A stretch of DNA of 41,749 bases from UMGS1889 sp900556055 (GTDB lineage: Bacteria > Bacillota > Clostridia > Oscillospirales > Ruminococcaceae). The position numbers were made by a program, and so were the translations under genes. Of the stretch, positions 15,377-23,917 are shown piece by piece. Under the pieces are notes generated by a model. The model saw only the letters and a program-made list of their open reading frames with translations, had not been told where the DNA came from and searched no databases. Position 1 is the stretch's first letter. Every line of letters starts with the position of its first letter. The stretch lies in contig CABQEV010000018.1 of NCBI GenBank assembly GCA_902463265.1, forward strand, positions 1 through 41,749. Reading direction: 5' to 3'.

Positions 15377-16276
15377 TTATAAGGTGCATTTTCTTCCGTC
15401 GGACGGTATCACCGTGTTCGGGAATATCCTCTGCGCTTCCTCCGCAAATTCATTCGGATCGTCCAGCGACGGGCTGAAATGCGTGAGCCACAGCTCCCTT
15501 GAACCCGAGTCCTTTGCGACCTGCGCAGACTGCGAAAACAGCATATGTCCCTTTTCCCGTGCCTTGTCGTCCTTGCTTTCCGAGCCGTACATTCCCTCGC
15601 AGACAAGCAGGTCGGAATTTTTCGCAAAATCGGTCATTCCGTCGAAATACATCGTGTCGGTCATATAGGTTATTTTTATCGGCTCACGGCTTTCGCCCGA
15701 AACCTCATCTCTTGTTATTGTCCGCCCGTCAAGGACGATCTCGCCGTTCCTCTGTATCTCGCCCCACCGCTCCTTCGGTATGCCCAGAGCCTCCGCCTTA
15801 TCGGGAGAAAATACGGGGAGGCGGTTCAGCGAGAAGCTGTATCCGAGGCAGGGCATCGTGTGCCTGAGCGGTAATATGCCTATGTCAAAGCCGTTCCATT
15901 CAGCGTTCGATATCCCGTCTATGTCAAGCTCCTTAACGAACAGCTGAAACGGTATAAACGGGCATATACTGCACAAATTGCCGATTATATAGCGTGTTCC
16001 GATCGGCGCATATATCGTGACAGGCTCGGTTCTTCCGTGTCCGCCCATAGTCAGCAGAAGTCCGGGCAGACCCGCTATATGGTCCGCATGGACATGGGTT
16101 ATAAAGATCGAGTCAATCTTTGAAAGCTTGCAGCTGCTTTTGGCGAGAGCTATCTGCGTTCCCTCGCCGCAGTCAACAAGTGCCGCCCTCCCATTGTACT
16201 CCAGCCAAAGACAGGTCAGCCAGCGGTCTTTCAGCGGGACAGTTCCGCCCGTGCCTGCAAGACAGATATTTATCAT
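15377..16276 (-). CDS. rnz: Ribonuclease Z
   Basis: 299 aa, metallo-beta-lactamase fold. The zinc motif HVHADH lies at residues 61-66, followed by IAGLPGLL, the RNase Z signature. A later TDT (near YMTDTMY) and a C-terminal LTHFSP provide further metal ligands. It removes 3' trailers from tRNA precursors, mainly those lacking an encoded CCA. It is first in an operon with addB, overlapping its translation signals. GAAAGGAG precedes the ATG. Confidence 0.93.
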   Translation of the reverse strand: MINICLAGTGGTVPLKDRWLTCLWLEYNGRAALVDCGEGTQIALAKSSCKLSKIDSIFITHVHADHIAGLPGLLLTMGGHGRTEPVTIYAPIGTRYIIGNLCSICPFIPFQLFVKELDIDGISNAEWNGFDIGILPLRHTMPCLGYSFSLNRLPVFSPDKAEALGIPKERWGEIQRNGEIVLDGRTITRDEVSGESREPIKITYMTDTMYFDGMTDFAKNSDLLVCEGMYGSESKDDKAREKGHMLFSQSAQVAKDSGSRELWLTHFSPSLDDPNEFAEEAQRIFPNTVIPSDGRKCTL

Positions 16277-16341
16277 AGATATTATCGCTCCTTTCTGTCG
16301 GGAAAAATTCAGATTTTCCCATGTCGAATTTCATTTTATTA

Positions 16342-16370
16342 ATAATATCATAAAAAACACCTGCTGTCAA
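16342..16370 (-). promoter_or_regulatory. Promoter of rnz-addB
   Basis: Minus-strand TTGACA (16365-16370), a 17-bp spacer and TATTAT (16342-16347), 66 bp upstream of the rnz start. Confidence 0.7.
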
Positions 16371-16424
16371 TCGCATTTTTGTAAGCAGTGACGAAAAATA
16401 TGACGGATAATGCTGCTTAGATGA

Positions 16425-16453
16425 TTGACGAAAAAAATAAAATGTGTTATAAT
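16425..16453 (+). promoter_or_regulatory. Promoter of the AraC regulator
   Basis: TTGACG (16425-16430), a 17-bp spacer and TATAAT (16448-16453), 36 bp before the start at 16489. Confidence 0.7.
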
Positions 16454-16488
16454 AGGTATGATACTATGAGGAGAGGAATGGTCATTGA

Positions 16489-17304
16489 ATGTACAAGCAG
16501 ATCTTCCCGATTCTGGGCGATGAAAAGAAACTGCCGTTTTACATAGTCGGCATAGGCGTCGAGTGCTGGCAGATGCCTGTTGACCGTCCCGAAGGATACG
16601 ATCATCCGCAGTTTTTCGTGACCAGGCGGGGCGAAGGCGAGATAACCGTGAACGGCGAAACATACCGTCTGTCCCCCGAAACAGTGTTTTATATCCCGAA
16701 AAAATGCCCGCATTCCTACCGTCCGCTTTCCGAATCGTGGATAATAAACTGGATGTGCTTCAGCGGAAGAGATGCCGAGCCGCTCCTCGATGAGTGGGAT
16801 CTCAACAAATTCGCCATATACAATACGGGTGCGGAAAAGCTCCACAGCATAATGAGCAAGGCATATTACACGATAATCAGCGACAAGATCTACGGCAATC
16901 ACTATGCCTCCGCAAGCCTTTACGAGATACTTATAGAATACCGCAAGATCGCCGAAAACAGGCAGTCCGAGTTCACTGCGACATCGACCGCCGCCCTTGC
17001 AGATGTGCTGCGCTATATCGAGGAAAATTATCAGAATCAGATAAAGCTTTCCGAGCTTTCGGACATTGCGGGGATAACCGAGCAGCATCTCTGCCGCCTC
17101 TTCAAGAAGAATTTCGCAATGCGCCCGATGGAATATCTCGCAAAAGTGAGAATAAAGCACGCCGAAGAAATGCTGGCATTTTCAAGCAGGCCCGTCAGTG
17201 AGATAGCCGCAGCAGTCGGCTTCCCCGACAGCTCATATTTCTCCGTTGTTTTCAAGAAATACGCAGGTGTCCCGCCCATTGAATACAGGGGACGCAAATA
17301 CTGA
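16489..17304 (+). CDS. AraC-family regulator, convergent with GH43
   Basis: 271 aa. An N-terminal cupin-like sugar-sensing domain (about 1-140, including GEITVNGETYRLSPETVFYI) is followed by two C-terminal AraC helix-turn-helix units (about 175-268). The second has the family signature PVSEIAAAVGFPDSSYFSVV followed by FKKYAGVPPIEYR. GAGGAGAGG lies 12 bases before the ATG. An out-of-frame ATG at 16478 could compete. It is separated from the GH43 gene by a shared terminator and probably activates polysaccharide-use genes. The ligand cannot be read from sequence. Confidence 0.85.
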   Translation: MYKQIFPILGDEKKLPFYIVGIGVECWQMPVDRPEGYDHPQFFVTRRGEGEITVNGETYRLSPETVFYIPKKCPHSYRPLSESWIINWMCFSGRDAEPLLDEWDLNKFAIYNTGAEKLHSIMSKAYYTIISDKIYGNHYASASLYEILIEYRKIAENRQSEFTATSTAALADVLRYIEENYQNQIKLSELSDIAGITEQHLCRLFKKNFAMRPMEYLAKVRIKHAEEMLAFSSRPVSEIAAAVGFPDSSYFSVVFKKYAGVPPIEYRGRKY

Positions 17305-17316
17305 TAAATATGAAAA

Positions 17317-17353
17317 AGCCCGTGCGCCGATCGTTCTGACCGATGCACGGGCT
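17317..17353. terminator. Bidirectional terminator between araC and GH43
   Basis: AGCCCGTGC (17317-17325) pairs with GCACGGGCT (17345-17353). The minus-strand side is followed by TTTTT, the plus side by GTTATTATTT. Confidence 0.8.
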
Positions 17354-17357
17354 GTTA

Positions 17358-18830
17358 TTATTTGTAGATGATGTCAAGTCCGCTGAATTCCGCTGTGTTG
17401 TTTCCGACTGCATAAAGTCCGAGAACAACGCCCGTAAATCCGCCTGCGACCTCGCTTGAAAGGTACTTTGCCTGTCCGCAGCCGAGGTGTATCTCCCTGC
17501 CGCCGTCCGAAACATAGAAATTGTAGAACATGCTGTCGGATCTCACGATAAGCTTTGCATTTCCCGAGGATATGGAAACTGCGTTCTGAACGTGCTTTAT
17601 GCCGCCGATATTCAGCTTCAGCACAGCCTCGTGACCGTCCGCAGTCTTTCTCACGGCGATGTCATAATGCTCGTTCTCGTCCATGTAAACGGTAATTCCG
17701 CCCTCGCCGTTATCAATGGAAACATCAGCGGACATATCCATATCAAAATCACGCTGACGAATTCCGATGAACGTAGGCGAATCCACATCATCAAGAGTGA
17801 TGTCCGTTCCATGGAGAATAAATTTCTCATTTCCGGTCGAATAATTTTCCGCAGACGGATGACGGAGGAAACACCAGTCGATATCGGGCTTTGTGTTTGC
17901 AAAAGTGTAATGCTTTTTCTCATTCTGAGTGAAATCCCCGGCGATCTCATATTCAGCATCGGCAGTGCCGTCGGCGGCGGTGAACCAGCCGTTTTCATCG
18001 AATTTCACGGGCATGAGGAACACCTCTCTGCCAAGATGATGGTAGGGCATCCACATATGTATCTGACGGAAGCCGAGTGTGAGAATATGCCAGTCGCCGT
18101 TGATATCACGGATAAGATCGCCGTGGCCTATGCCCTGAATGATGAACGGGGCTTTGTTGCGGTTGGTCAGCACGGGGTTGTGCGGATAATTTTCGAAGGG
18201 TCCCCAAGGCGAAAGCGAGCGGGAATATGTGACCATGTGACCGTATTCCGTGCCGCCTTCAGCCGCCATAAGATAGTAAAATCCGCCGATCTTATACATA
18301 TGCGGGCTTTCGAGATAGCGTCCGCCCGAGCCTTTCCAGATGCACTTTGACGGGGAGAGCTTTTCGCCCGTTTCGATGTTTATCTCACACTGAACAACTC
18401 CGCCCTCGCCGTTGTCGTCCTCGCCGTTGCTGATGAAATAAACATGGCCGTCATCGAATAAGAGCGACGGGTCAATGCCGCCCTGTTTTACGGGGATAGG
18501 GTCTGACCATTCGCCGTGGATATCATCGGTATAAACATAGAAATTTTCGTGGGTAGTATCGTTGGTCGTGACCATGTAAAATCTTCCGTTGTTATAGCGG
18601 ATAGTGGGAGCGAAAACGCCGCCCGAGCTGTTGATCTTTTCGAGCATGACCTGATTTTTGCGTGTAAGGACATGACCTATCTGCGTCCAGTTCACGAGAT
18701 CGGTGCTTTCAAAGAGAGGAACACCGGGGAAGAACTGGAAAGAGCTTGAAACGAGGTAAAACCTGCCGTCAGCGAAGCAAACGCTGGGGTCGGGGTAAAA
18801 GCCTTTGATAATTGGGTTTGAATATTTCAT
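17358..18830 (-). CDS. GH43 beta-xylosidase / alpha-L-arabinofuranosidase
   Basis: 490 aa. The N-terminal five-bladed propeller has the base Asp14 (FYPDPSV), a pKa-modulating Asp in GGIDPSLLF (about 138) and the acid Glu in YLESPHMYKIGG (about 195), all intact. The C-terminal 170 residues form the beta-sandwich seen in GH43 xylosidases of the two-domain type. There is no signal peptide, so it works inside the cell on imported xylo- or arabino-oligosaccharides. CGGAGTG precedes the ATG. A 118-bp MITE-like repeat begins 4 bp upstream of that ribosome binding site. Confidence 0.88.
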   Translation of the reverse strand: MKYSNPIIKGFYPDPSVCFADGRFYLVSSSFQFFPGVPLFESTDLVNWTQIGHVLTRKNQVMLEKINSSGGVFAPTIRYNNGRFYMVTTNDTTHENFYVYTDDIHGEWSDPIPVKQGGIDPSLLFDDGHVYFISNGEDDNGEGGVVQCEINIETGEKLSPSKCIWKGSGGRYLESPHMYKIGGFYYLMAAEGGTEYGHMVTYSRSLSPWGPFENYPHNPVLTNRNKAPFIIQGIGHGDLIRDINGDWHILTLGFRQIHMWMPYHHLGREVFLMPVKFDENGWFTAADGTADAEYEIAGDFTQNEKKHYTFANTKPDIDWCFLRHPSAENYSTGNEKFILHGTDITLDDVDSPTFIGIRQRDFDMDMSADVSIDNGEGGITVYMDENEHYDIAVRKTADGHEAVLKLNIGGIKHVQNAVSISSGNAKLIVRSDSMFYNFYVSDGGREIHLGCGQAKYLSSEVAGGFTGVVLGLYAVGNNTAEFSGLDIIYK

Positions 18831-18842
18831 AATATCACTCCG

Positions 18843-18960
18843 TTAGGAAAAAGCTGAATAATGCGAAGCATTCGTTTCGCCGTTTTGAGCAACGCTCGAA
18901 AATACGTCACTGAGAGGGTTGTGAAAAACGGCAGAAACGATTTATTCAGCGTTTCCTTAG
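18843..18960. repeat. MITE-like repeat, copy 2
   Basis: Identical over 118 bp to 6840-6957. It lies immediately upstream of the GH43 ribosome binding site, so the GH43 mRNA leader must either contain it or start within it. Both copies are flanked by TTA, which may be a target duplication or part of the ends. Confidence 0.75.
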
Positions 18961-19024
18961 TTTTATTTTAAATGATTGACTATGCACATCGCTGACAAGT
19001 CCGCACAAGCATTCAGAAACAGCA

Positions 19025-20029
19025 TCAGTTTCCGAAAAGCATCATGATCGGATCCGCTCCAAGACGGTCACGGACTATCGCATAAGCCATGTACAAAACA
19101 TAAAGCCCCGCAAGTATGCCGCCCTCTGCACGGGTTATCTTCTTCTGAGTCAGGCAGAAGATATACGCAAGCAGACAAACAGCAATGTACATTCCGAAAT
19201 CAACAAGCGAATTCGCAAGATCCGCCCCGGATATCCTTATCGGCGAAATAATGCCCGAAACGCCGAGTATGCAGAGAATGTTCAGAATATTCGAGCCGAT
19301 GACATTGCCTATTGCCATATCATTCTCGCCCTTTCTGCACGCCGCTATCGAGGTCACAAGCTCCGGGAGAGATGTTCCGACAGCACATATCGTAAGTCCT
19401 ACAAGGCTTGCACTCATTCCAAAAGCTGTTCCGAGCGATGATGCGTGATCTACCACCATATCACCGCCGATAACTATCGCAGTTGCGCCGAATATCATAT
19501 ACAGCGCACATTTCCACCATACAAACGGCTTTGCGTTCGGGTCTTCATCTGCGGAGGAACGGCTTTTCAGCGCAGATATCACCGTCCATGCCACATATCC
19601 CGCCATAAGAATAACCAGCAGCAGCGCTTCCGCAAAGGTTATCTCGCCCGATGCGCCGAAAAACATCAGCATCACAAAGAAAAGCACCGATGTGAATATC
19701 GAAACGGGATAATCACGGCGGAGTATATCCTTTGTAACTCCAAGCGGGATTATCATTGCACAAATGCCCAGAACGCCCAGCAGATTGAATATATTTGAGC
19801 CGACTACATTGCTGACTGCCATTGAGTTCTGCCCGCTGAGCGATGCGGATATGCTGACAGCAAGCTCAGGCGAGCTTGTTCCGAGCGCAACTATCGTGAG
19901 TCCGACCACAAGTGAAGGTATCCTGAGCTTTGCCGCAAGTGAGGACGCACCGTCCACAAAAAAATCCGCACCCTTTATCAGCAGAACAAATCCTGCAAGC
20001 AGCAGCAGGATATCAATAAAAATTTTCAT
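19025..20029 (-). CDS. Calcium/sodium antiporter (CaCA family, YrbG-like)
   Basis: 334 aa, ten predicted membrane segments in two homologous halves. Both alpha repeats are present: ALGTSSPELAVSISA with NVVGSNIFNLLG in the first, and AVGTSLPELVTSIAA with NVIGSNILNILC in the second. These residues form the ion path. The family exchanges cytoplasmic Ca2+ for Na+ (some need K+). GGAGG lies eight bases before the ATG. It is monocistronic, with its own promoter. Confidence 0.9.
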   Translation of the reverse strand: MKIFIDILLLLAGFVLLIKGADFFVDGASSLAAKLRIPSLVVGLTIVALGTSSPELAVSISASLSGQNSMAVSNVVGSNIFNLLGVLGICAMIIPLGVTKDILRRDYPVSIFTSVLFFVMLMFFGASGEITFAEALLLVILMAGYVAWTVISALKSRSSADEDPNAKPFVWWKCALYMIFGATAIVIGGDMVVDHASSLGTAFGMSASLVGLTICAVGTSLPELVTSIAACRKGENDMAIGNVIGSNILNILCILGVSGIISPIRISGADLANSLVDFGMYIAVCLLAYIFCLTQKKITRAEGGILAGLYVLYMAYAIVRDRLGADPIMMLFGN

Positions 20030-20058
20030 TGCAATACCTCCGGAAATAATATAAGGAT

Positions 20059-20087
20059 ATTATAAATCAGTTCGGGGATATTGTCAA
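20059..20087 (-). promoter_or_regulatory. Promoter of the cation antiporter
   Basis: Minus-strand TTGACA (20082-20087), a 17-bp spacer and TATAAT (20059-20064). Confidence 0.75.
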
Positions 20088-20210
20088 CAAAAGATACACA
20101 CTTGGCTTCCGCCGCCGTATATCGCCGTGATGAGCTTTGCGGCGGACACAGACCGGGCTGATGTTCCGATGCGGCTGCCGTTCATAGCAAAAGTAAATTA
20201 TCATATGAAA

Positions 20211-20239
20211 TTGACAAAATTTATTTTATGTGCTAAAAT
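20211..20239 (+). promoter_or_regulatory. Promoter of the 410-aa hypothetical gene
   Basis: TTGACA (20211-20216), a 17-bp spacer and TAAAAT (20234-20239). The leader that follows contains GAATTATGGAGAAGAAAT (20274-20291), which also occurs at 6957-6974. Confidence 0.75.
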
Positions 20240-20315
20240 TAAAGAGATGCCGCTCTTATAATGAGAACCGGCGGAATTATGGAGAAGAAATATTATCCGA
20301 AAAGAGGATGTCCTT

Positions 20316-21548
20316 ATGGCTATAAATGTTGAATTCTATGCAAAGCTCAGAAATAAAGCAAAGCTCGAAAGCGAAATAAAAGACCTCTCCAAAAAGTATG
20401 GCTGCCATGCCATGAAAACCCCGAAAGGCTATGCCCTCTCGTTCTGCAATATGGGCATGGTCACTGTCAATGTCACAGAAAATAAACTCAGCGGCTCCGC
20501 TCAGACCAACACCGCAGGCGCAGGATTCCATGCCGCTCTCGTCGATTTCCTCTGCGACCTCGGCGATAACACAGGCATGGATATGAAGATCGGCGATCCC
20601 ACAAATTATCATCTTCACAAGAACTTCCGCCGCCTTAAAGAGGAACATATGTATGCGTGGCTCAGAAGCGTGCTGAGAATGCCCCTCGAACGTCCCGTGC
20701 CGCCCACTCAGTACTGCATGGGCTACAATATCAGCGGATTTATCCCCGAAAATATCGGCGGTACTATCGTCACAAGCATGGGCAGATTTTCTATTGCATC
20801 ACTCAAAAAGCGTCTTGCGGAAAAGGGTCTTGACGATCTCGCAAATGATTTCTTCGTATGGAACAATTACGAAAAGGACGCACGTTACAGCAGAAACAAC
20901 GCTGTTTATCTGCTGAATATGATCTGCTGCTTCAAGCCTTCATCACGCTCGGAATATGACAAAAACGTCAACGGCGCTATCATAAATCACCTCGAAGCCG
21001 CCCTCAAAAAGGATCGTACCATTCCGTTCCCGAAGGCTGAATATCTCGAAATATGCGAGCTTGACGGACATGAGCCGCTCGATATCTCCGACGTTCCCGA
21101 GATGGAGCATGACTACCCGTTCGGATATAAGAAGAACGATGTCTGCTACCGTGTCGGCGACCTCAATTTCATGCTCCCCGGAAGCTTTCTCTCCGCTCCC
21201 GACAGGGAAAGCGGCTGCATGATCTACACAAACGGCGATAAGGACGACCGTGTGACCGTCCGTGTAAAGGCTGTCAAGGGCAAGGAAAAGCCCGAGCTTG
21301 ACAGCGAGATCTTCAAGGACTGCACAGGCCCTGCCGTTGATTTCGACTGCGGTGCGGGACGCTGCCGCATGGGCTTCATGAAGAGCAGCGACGAAAAGGG
21401 CAAGGAATTTTTCACGACCGTCGCACTCGTTGTCTGCGGATATCAGGCATCCATCGTCAGCATAAGCTATGCCGACGGCGAACGCAGAAAGTGGGCTGAA
21501 TCAACCGTCAGAAGAATGAATGCCCTGGAAAACAACAGCGAAAAATAA
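20316..21548 (+). CDS. Hypothetical 410-aa cytoplasmic protein
   Basis: I do not recognise the family. There is no signal peptide or membrane segment. The N-terminal 100 residues (FYAKLRNKAKLESEIKDLSK and so on) look like a small alpha/beta domain. The middle is helical with a cysteine pair (NMICC). The C-terminal 140 residues (from about DVCYRVGDLNFMLPGSF) form a beta-rich domain rich in charged loops, ending in a helix. Codon use matches its neighbours. AGAGGA precedes the ATG and the gene has its own consensus promoter. It is convergent with the small Cys-rich gene. Confidence 0.7.
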   Translation: MAINVEFYAKLRNKAKLESEIKDLSKKYGCHAMKTPKGYALSFCNMGMVTVNVTENKLSGSAQTNTAGAGFHAALVDFLCDLGDNTGMDMKIGDPTNYHLHKNFRRLKEEHMYAWLRSVLRMPLERPVPPTQYCMGYNISGFIPENIGGTIVTSMGRFSIASLKKRLAEKGLDDLANDFFVWNNYEKDARYSRNNAVYLLNMICCFKPSSRSEYDKNVNGAIINHLEAALKKDRTIPFPKAEYLEICELDGHEPLDISDVPEMEHDYPFGYKKNDVCYRVGDLNFMLPGSFLSAPDRESGCMIYTNGDKDDRVTVRVKAVKGKEKPELDSEIFKDCTGPAVDFDCGAGRCRMGFMKSSDEKGKEFFTTVALVVCGYQASIVSISYADGERRKWAESTVRRMNALENNSEK

Positions 21549-21794
21549 TCACCACCTGTCCTCCGACAGCGGACAATGCATATAAACCTTTGCCGCACGG
21601 ATCTCCGCAAAGCAGCCGCATTCTCCGCACATTCCGTCCATAAGCGACGGGCATGAAACACATATCCCAAGGCGCCGCCGATACTCATCGGGCGGCGTTT
21701 TTTTATCCTCGGGAATAAGCGAGATATAGTCCGCTGCCGTTTCGGCATAAAGCTTCGGGTCATACTCGGAAAGCAGACATTTACCGCATTTCAT
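21549..21794 (-). CDS. Small cysteine-rich protein (DUF6171-like)
   Basis: 81 aa. Six of its seven cysteines form paired motifs (CGKC near the start, CVSC, CGECGC) that could bind zinc, with a conserved-looking YRRRLGIC segment. The pattern fits DUF6171, whose function is unknown. The start at 21794 overlaps the stop of the GH51 gene by ATGA, so the two are translationally coupled. A longer reading to 21821 would run deeper into GH51. Its link to arabinofuranosidase expression is only by operon. Confidence 0.65.
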   Translation of the reverse strand: MKCGKCLLSEYDPKLYAETAADYISLIPEDKKTPPDEYRRRLGICVSCPSLMDGMCGECGCFAEIRAAKVYMHCPLSEDRW

Positions 21795-23254
21795 GAGAGT
21801 ATGACGGACACAGCCGAGCATCTCGGAAGAGCGAATTTCACACCCTTTTCCGTGACCTCTGCGGCATGCTTTTCGGGCTTTACCGCATCGGGAGATGCAA
21901 ATGTGTTATGCGCATGGACATCGTTTGTGAGGATCATGGCTTCCGCCTTTTCGGGAGCATATCCGAGGATATCACAGTCGATCTCATAGTCCTCCGTGAG
22001 CGTACAGTTTGCGAATGTCATCGTGACCCTTCCGTCAGCGCCGACCGATACCGACTGCGACATGGCAGGCACACCGCCGACCGTTTCATTATCGCACCAG
22101 CTGTAAACAAGCTCGCCGTTCTGATGGGATTTGTACATATCAAAAATATGATAAGTAGGCGTAAGCAGCATCTTTCCGCCCTCCGTTAGGATAAGTGACT
22201 GAAGAACATTCACCGCCTGAGCAAGGTTCGCCATGCACACAACGTCCGAACGGCGGTTGAAAATGTTCAGGTTGACAGCCGCAACTATTGCATCACGCAT
22301 CGTGTTCTGCTGATAAAGGAAACCGGGGTTCGTGCCTTCCTCGACATCGTACCAGCAGCCCCACTCGTCAACGACAAGCTTCATCTGCGGATTATTTTTC
22401 TGCATGACAGCCGCATGCCTTCTGATAAGCTCGTCAATGTAAAGCGTCTTTGAGATAGTGGAGTAATATTCATCATCGGTAAATGAAACTGCGCTGCCTT
22501 TCTTATTCCAATCGCCCGTCGGAACGGTGTAATAGTGCAGGGAAATGGCTTTTGCGTGCCACTCGCCGATGATATTCATGAGCTTTTCTGTCCAGTCGTA
22601 ATCGTTGGCATTCGGTCCGCAGGCGATCTTGAAAAGCTCATTTCCGCTGAAATTACGGCAGTAGGTCTGATATCTGCGGTATTCATCGGCATAAAATTCG
22701 GGGCGCATACTGCCGCCGCAGCCCCAGTTTTCGTTGCCGATGCCGAGATATTTCAGCTTCCATGCCTTATCTCTGCCGTTTTTTCTGCGCTCGTCAGCTA
22801 GCGGGGAAATGCCGTCAAAGGTGATGTATTCTATCCAGTCGGCAAGCTCCTCGACCGTGCCGCTTCCGAGATTTCCTGCGAGATACGGTTCGCAGCCTAT
22901 CTTTTCGCAGAGGTCAAAGAACTCGTGTGTACCGAAGGAATTATCCTCGGTAACTCCGCCCCAGTGGGTATTTATCATTTTGGGACGTGAGGATTTTTCG
23001 CCGATCCCGTCACGCCAGTGATATTCGTCGGCGAAGCAGCCGCCGGGCCAGCGGAGAACGGACATTTTGATTTTTCTGAAAGCGTCGATGATATCATTTC
23101 TTATGCCGTTGGTATTTGGGATATCGGAATTTTCGCCGACGTAGATACCCTTATAGATACAGCGTCCGAGGTGTTCGGAGAAATGGCCGTATATCTCGGG
23201 ATTGATATGAGAGATCTTATCATTGACATTAACAGCAGCATTAATTTTTTTCAT
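21791..23254 (-). CDS. GH51 alpha-L-arabinofuranosidase
   Basis: 487 aa. The start is at 23254, where AAAGGAG lies eight bases upstream. A reading extended to 23383 would run into a dispersed repeat. GH51 features include RWPGGCFADEYHW (68-80), the acid/base Glu175 in GNENWGCGG, and the nucleophile Glu297 in VVDEWG. There is no signal peptide, so it removes arabinose from imported arabino-oligosaccharides in the cytoplasm. It is divergent from an AraC regulator at 23918 and separated from it by repeat copy 3, so its mRNA leader probably contains that repeat in antisense orientation. Confidence 0.92.
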   Translation of the reverse strand: MKKINAAVNVNDKISHINPEIYGHFSEHLGRCIYKGIYVGENSDIPNTNGIRNDIIDAFRKIKMSVLRWPGGCFADEYHWRDGIGEKSSRPKMINTHWGGVTEDNSFGTHEFFDLCEKIGCEPYLAGNLGSGTVEELADWIEYITFDGISPLADERRKNGRDKAWKLKYLGIGNENWGCGGSMRPEFYADEYRRYQTYCRNFSGNELFKIACGPNANDYDWTEKLMNIIGEWHAKAISLHYYTVPTGDWNKKGSAVSFTDDEYYSTISKTLYIDELIRRHAAVMQKNNPQMKLVVDEWGCWYDVEEGTNPGFLYQQNTMRDAIVAAVNLNIFNRRSDVVCMANLAQAVNVLQSLILTEGGKMLLTPTYHIFDMYKSHQNGELVYSWCDNETVGGVPAMSQSVSVGADGRVTMTFANCTLTEDYEIDCDILGYAPEKAEAMILTNDVHAHNTFASPDAVKPEKHAAEVTEKGVKFALPRCSAVSVILS

Positions 23255-23272
23255 AAAAACACTCCTTTTGGT

Positions 23273-23790
23273 GTGCGGTGTCCGCGCAAAGGTTACTTTG
23301 CGTTTTTGTTTGTGAAGCGCACTGCTTTTGCGGTTCTCCTTTTGCTTTTTATGTTCAGGTGAACAGCAGCCACAGACCCGCACCAGAAACTAAAAAGTTC
23401 GCCAGCCTTTTCAAGGCTGCGGGATTCCAAAGGGCAGAGTCCTTTGGTCGCCCTCGCAAGGGCGAAACTCCGCAAGCAGTAATCCAAAATTCACTTACAT
23501 AAAGAGAAGCAAAATTATAAATCCAAACACGAAACAAGCAAAAGCAGATGCATAAAAACAAAGCAACAGTCCCAAAAGCCGCATGCAGAAAAGAAACAAC
23601 AGTCCATCATAATCAACACCGCAAACCAAAGAACCAAAGAGCCTCAATCCTGCATGCGGCGTATTGACCGATAACATCGCCGAATGGCGATAATGCATCG
23701 GTCAACCGTTTCGCAAGAAACGGCGGAAGGTCACAAACTTACCGATATCCTCAGTTCAGTTCTAAACAAACTTACCGATATCCGCAGAAC
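23273..23790 (+). repeat. Structured dispersed repeat, copy 3
   Basis: It starts with GTGCGGTGTCCGCGC and AAAGGTTACTTTGCG, then shows the usual blocks. The first hairpin is replaced by longer ones (CAGCCTT/AAGGCTG and CCAAAGG/CCTTTGG). CGCCCT/AGGGCG (23449-23454 with 23459-23464) and CCGTTTC/GAAACGG (23706-23712 with 23717-23723) are kept. It begins about 4 bp upstream of the GH51 ribosome binding site. Apart from this repeat the GH51/AraC intergenic region has only promoters. Confidence 0.78.
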
Positions 23791-23837
23791 AAAGCACAGC
23801 ACAGACCCGTCAAACGCACCGCATATCTGATACAATT

Positions 23838-23867
23838 ATTATAATCCCCTTGACAACAGTTTTTCAA
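23838..23867 (-). promoter_or_regulatory. Possible GH51 promoter
   Basis: Minus-strand TTGAAA (23862-23867), an 18-bp spacer and TATAAT (23838-23843). Transcripts would cross repeat copy 3 and give GH51 a leader of about 575 nt. It overlaps the opposing AraC promoter, which suggests joint control. Confidence 0.4.
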
Positions 23868-23878
23868 TGATGTATCAT
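23850..23878 (+). promoter_or_regulatory. Promoter of the second AraC regulator
   Basis: TTGACA (23850-23855), a 17-bp spacer and TATCAT (23873-23878), 40 bp before the ATG. Confidence 0.7.
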
Positions 23879-23917
23879 ATTTAAAAACTGATATATCCTA
23901 CGATTGGAGCAAAGTAT

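Noticed and set aside
13940..15382. 480-aa open frame opposite addB
   Set aside because: Antisense shadow of a well-supported AddB gene. It is rich in Arg, His and Cys, with no domain or ribosome binding site.
17487..18350. 287-aa open frame opposite GH43
   Set aside because: Shadow of the GH43 gene with no protein-like features.
23255..23383. Extended N-terminus of GH51
   Set aside because: The extension is repeat sequence. The proper ribosome binding site and the GH51 family N-terminus are at 23254.
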